IMG/VR virus record: IMGVR_UViG_3300025482_000001
Location: 1 to 23,881 of that record
Length of the DNA stretch: 23,881 bases
Reading direction: 5' to 3' (one strand)
From: a virus
In this document: positions 22,196 to 23,881 of the stretch, piece by piece
Layout of the letters: each line of letters opens with the position of its first letter
How positions within the stretch are numbered: position 1 is the first letter of the stretch
The notes under the pieces: model-generated
Database searches by the model: none
What the model was told of the DNA's origin: nothing
The model's input: the letters and a program-made list of their open reading frames with translations, nothing else
Position numbers and translations under genes: made by a program

Positions 22196-22728
22196 GCGCC
22201 GCCGCCTTGGTTGCGCGCGATGCCCGCCTTCGTGTGCATCGAGCACTCTTCGAGCTTCGTGAGCGCGGTCGACTGCTCACGACCGGGCGGCACGTTGTTG
22301 ACGATCCAGTGCGCCATCTCCACGAACTGATCGGTGGCGTCGTCCATCACCTGAGCGACGTGATCGTTCTTCGGCGGGTGGTTGCGGAAGTCGTTCTCCA
22401 CTCGGGCGTGCAGGTCTTGGGCCATCGGTTCTCCTTGGTCGTAGCGGACGATCTCGTCTTCGTACGGGCCGCCGACGTCGAGGTCACCGGCCGTGATCCC
22501 GCGCCGTTGCGCCGCCATCGCATCATCGAACACCGTCAACGCGGCGATCACACCGCGGTCACGCGCCACGGCGCCGTAGTGCAGATCGCCGTGTCCCCAC
22601 CGTCGCAGCTCGGTCGCGAGCACGTGCGCGACGTGCCGCCAATCGACCGACAGCAGCTCGGGGTCGCCGTAGCAGACGGTGTTCTTCACGCGACGTTCGA
22701 GGCGCGGGCGCAGCGGCGGTGGTTCCAC
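22192..22728 (-). CDS. Protein with carboxyl-terminal Acb2/Tad1-like (anti-CBASS or anti-Thoeris) domain
   Basis: This 178-residue frame starts at GTG 22728, one base after the previous stop. Residues 1-101 are a domain of unknown function (VDWRHVAHVLATELRRWG, ALTVFDDAMAAQRRGI). Residues 102-178 carry the hallmarks of the Acb2/Tad1 hairpin family: NHPPK near residues 116-120, a helix with MDDATDQFVEMAHWIV, and PPGREQSTALTKLEECSM followed by AGIARNQ. Acb2 proteins soak up cyclic nucleotides made by CBASS, and Tad1 relatives soak up the Thoeris signal. A strong ribosome site (AAGGAG) lies 5 nt before an in-frame ATG at 22425 that would give the 77-residue hairpin domain alone, the normal size for a small sponge. 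So this may be a fusion, two products from one frame, or a spacer gene running into the next. The signal bound cannot be predicted. Confidence 0.72.
   Translation of the reverse strand: MEPPPLRPRLERRVKNTVCYGDPELLSVDWRHVAHVLATELRRWGHGDLHYGAVARDRGVIAALTVFDDAMAAQRRGITAGDLDVGGPYEDEIVRYDQGEPMAQDLHARVENDFRNHPPKNDHVAQVMDDATDQFVEMAHWIVNNVPPGREQSTALTKLEECSMHTKAGIARNQGGGA
22431..22436 (-). promoter_or_regulatory. Ribosome site for stand-alone Acb2-like domain
   Basis: AAGGAG on the minus strand lies five bases before ATG 22423-22425, inside and in frame with the longer ORF. It suggests the Acb2-like domain is also, or only, made alone. Confidence 0.7.
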
Positions 22729-22729
22729 C

Positions 22730-22909
22730 TCAGACTCGGCGGGCTCGGTGCGTGCGCTTCTTCGCGCGGCGTTGCTCGATCATCTGCCGCCGGGCTCGAG
22801 ACCAGCCGCCCCACCCCTTGCGCCTCTTCCCGTTCGGGAACGCGTCGACGATCGGGTAACGCTCGTGGGCCTTGCCGTACACGCCGAGCGCGCCACGCTT
22901 GCCGGTCAC
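22730..22909 (-). CDS. Small basic protein of unknown function
   Basis: This 59-residue protein starts at a GTG overlapping the previous stop by 4 nt (GTGA). It begins MTGKRGALGVYGKAHERYP and ends with a strongly basic helix (RRQMIEQRRAKKRTHRARR). Basicity suggests nucleic-acid binding or electrostatic packing, but no motif was recognised. The 4-nt coupling supports the reading frame. Confidence 0.62.
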   Translation of the reverse strand: MTGKRGALGVYGKAHERYPIVDAFPNGKRRKGWGGWSRARRQMIEQRRAKKRTHRARRV

Positions 22910-23031
22910 TCTGCACCCTCACGGCGTTCGAGTACGACGGTGACCGCGCGTGCCACGCACGCGCCGACCGCGAGGAACGCGAGCACCGCGCCGGCCACGA
23001 GGCCGAGAAGGAAGCAGGACGGCCGGCTCAC
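22906..23031 (-). CDS. Small single-pass membrane protein
   Basis: This 41-residue protein has a GTG start at 23031, overlapping the upstream stop by 4 nt. It is nearly all one hydrophobic segment (FLLGLVAGAVLAFLAVGACV) preceded by a short polar SRPS and followed by a basic-acidic tail (TVVLERREGAE). The longer open frame that starts at 23091 would overlap the preceding gene and is rejected. Its function is unknown. Confidence 0.65.
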   Translation of the reverse strand: MSRPSCFLLGLVAGAVLAFLAVGACVARAVTVVLERREGAE

Positions 23032-23252
23032 TCGGTCGTCCCCGTTCCCGCTGAGCCCGACGCCGCCATCCAGTGGCCGATGATGACGCACGCCTCGAAC
23101 GACGAGAAGCCGGCGGCGACATACGCCTGGTGCATCTCGCGGCTGATGAGCGCCATCTGCATGAGCGCGGTCGGTGCGATGCCGGTCGCGGTGGGGTCCA
23201 TCGGCGGGCCCGGTTGCCGCGGGTCGTCGTCTGGCTGGCCGTCGCCGCTCAC
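23028..23252 (-). CDS. Small hypothetical protein
   Basis: This 74-residue protein starts at a GTG overlapping the upstream stop by 4 nt. It has a polar, Pro/Asp-rich amino half (GDGQPDDDPRQPGPPMDPT) and a helical, partly hydrophobic part (LMQMALISREMHQAYVAAGF, EACVIIGHWMAASGS). The helical part may be amphipathic. No known family was recognised. Confidence 0.68.
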   Translation of the reverse strand: MSGDGQPDDDPRQPGPPMDPTATGIAPTALMQMALISREMHQAYVAAGFSSFEACVIIGHWMAASGSAGTGTTE

Positions 23253-23737
23253 CCGAACGGTCCTTGCGCGACGAGACGTTCGACCTGCTCGGCCAACTCG
23301 GCGGGCACCGACATCAGGCGGTTGCCCTCGACGACGCGCGGTGCGGGCACCGTCGCCTCGATCTCCAAGTCGAACCGAGCGGCGAGCGCGAGCAGCACAC
23401 GGCCGACCGGGTCACGCAACGCAGACGGCCGTGGCTCCTCGTGCGTGCCGTACACGATCTGATCCGACCACGGGCGCGCGTTGCCGTACACGCCGCTCTG
23501 GTTCGTGCTGCGCTCACGCATCGACTCGCGCATGGTGTCGAACGCGCGCACGCAGCCGGCGAGAGCGTTCGCCTCAGGGTCTTCGAGGTGCGCGACGCGC
23601 CACCGGTCGCGGTCGGCCTGCATCTCCCGAGTGTCGAACTGCGCGCGGTCGACGAGGCGGTCCAGTTCCTCGATGCGCTCGCGCGCCAGAGTGAGCTCGG
23701 TCGTCTTGCGTGCGAGTGCCGTCTCCCGCGCCATCAC
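23249..23737 (-). CDS. Hypothetical protein with amino-terminal coiled coil
   Basis: This 162-residue frame has a GTG at 23737, which makes the 4-nt overlap used by the neighbours, and an ATG one codon on. Residues of about 5-50 are a heptad-like helical stretch (TELTLARERIEELDRLVDRA). Next comes a region with EDPEANALAGCVRAFDTM and a beta-leaning carboxyl half (EEPRPSALRDPVGRVLLALA). No family was recognised. It is the second gene in the window's run of coupled small genes. Confidence 0.72.
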   Translation of the reverse strand: MMARETALARKTTELTLARERIEELDRLVDRAQFDTREMQADRDRWRVAHLEDPEANALAGCVRAFDTMRESMRERSTNQSGVYGNARPWSDQIVYGTHEEPRPSALRDPVGRVLLALAARFDLEIEATVPAPRVVEGNRLMSVPAELAEQVERLVAQGPFG

Positions 23738-23881
23738 GAACCACCCAACGGGGGCTCGTCGGCCTTGTCGTGATCGTCGAACCCGTCGAGCGTGCGCTCG
23801 GGCTCGTCGACGATGAACTGCCCTCGGTAGTGCCGGATCGTCGCCGACTCCGTCAACTCGGCCGCGTCGAGCAACGCACGC
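23734..23881 (-). CDS. Carboxyl end of a protein of unknown function (cut by window edge)
   Basis: The last 49 codons of a gene enter from the right edge and stop at TGA 23734-23736. The visible end reads from ALLDAAELTESATIRHYRG through FIVDEPERTLDGFDD to GGS. It overlaps the next start by 4 nt. The product is acidic and cannot be named from this piece. The terminase genes, not found in the window, may lie further upstream. Confidence 0.6.
   Translation of the reverse strand, partial: RALLDAAELTESATIRHYRGQFIVDEPERTLDGFDDHDKADEPPLGGS

Noticed and set aside
22686-22922. A 78-codon minus ORF over the small basic gene
   Set aside because: The alternative frame at 22730-22909 has a 4-nt coupled start and a coherent protein; the longer ORF overlaps both neighbours extensively.
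15647-23694. Plus-strand frames opposite the protease, portal and small genes (15647-17800, 17947-20724 and 21796-23694)
   Set aside because: They are antisense of the portal, protease and coupled small genes; the translations are Arg/Asp/Val-rich with no motif.
1-23881. CRISPR array, tRNA genes, insertion sequences, integrase or attachment sites
   Set aside because: No direct-repeat array with spacers, cloverleaf, transposase or recombinase motif was seen by reading; a dedicated tRNA scan could not be run.

Overview
This window looks like the structural (virion) module of a high-GC tailed phage or prophage with siphovirus-type tail genes, most plausibly infecting an actinobacterium. The evidence is the GC-rich codon use, frequent GTG starts, a chain of 4-nt gene overlaps, and protein families typical of actinobacteriophages: a portal-MuF fusion, a long capsid maturation protease, an HK97-fold capsid protein, a Streptomyces-phage-type major tail protein, tail assembly chaperones and a tape measure protein. 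All genes read leftward on the minus strand, with one possible exception. No terminase, integrase, lysis gene, tRNA or CRISPR array was recognised. The module continues past both edges, and the tape measure gene is cut at the left.

Layout in transcription order (high to low coordinates). (1) 23881-20600: a tightly packed run of about eleven small early or accessory genes. Nine of the ten junctions from the right edge to 21092 are 4-nt stop/start overlaps. The run includes small membrane proteins, three zinc-ribbon-like proteins, a DUF1360-like protein, and a protein whose C-terminal half resembles the Acb2/Tad1 cyclic-nucleotide sponge family. (2) 20568-14518: portal-MuF fusion, capsid maturation protease, a coiled-coil protein with a C-terminal membrane anchor, and two proteins of unknown function. 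(3) A 293-nt non-coding gap containing three hairpins. (4) 14224-10701: major capsid protein with a Gly/Asp-rich linker, a conserved structural protein, and a major tail protein. (5) 10699-8320: three fibre or adhesin-type proteins. (6) 8304-7204: head-to-tail adaptor fused to an Ig-like domain. (7) 7201-4394: a sugar or surface modification cassette (SAM methyltransferase, GT4 glycosyltransferase, a 53-residue protein, and a second GT-B-type transferase). (8) 4394-1: putative tail terminator, HK97 gp10-like protein, two overlapping tail assembly chaperones and the tape measure.

The gene order is unusual. The major tail protein and fibres lie between the capsid and the connector genes, and a glycosylation cassette splits the adaptor from the tail terminator and gp10 genes. 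The two most interesting signals are the Acb2-like domain, which has its own strong internal ribosome binding site inside a longer open frame, and a 66-codon stretch inside the second glycosyltransferase. That stretch loses the codon signature of the minus strand and instead carries, on the plus strand, a 45-codon membrane-protein ORF with good codon signature and possible promoter elements.
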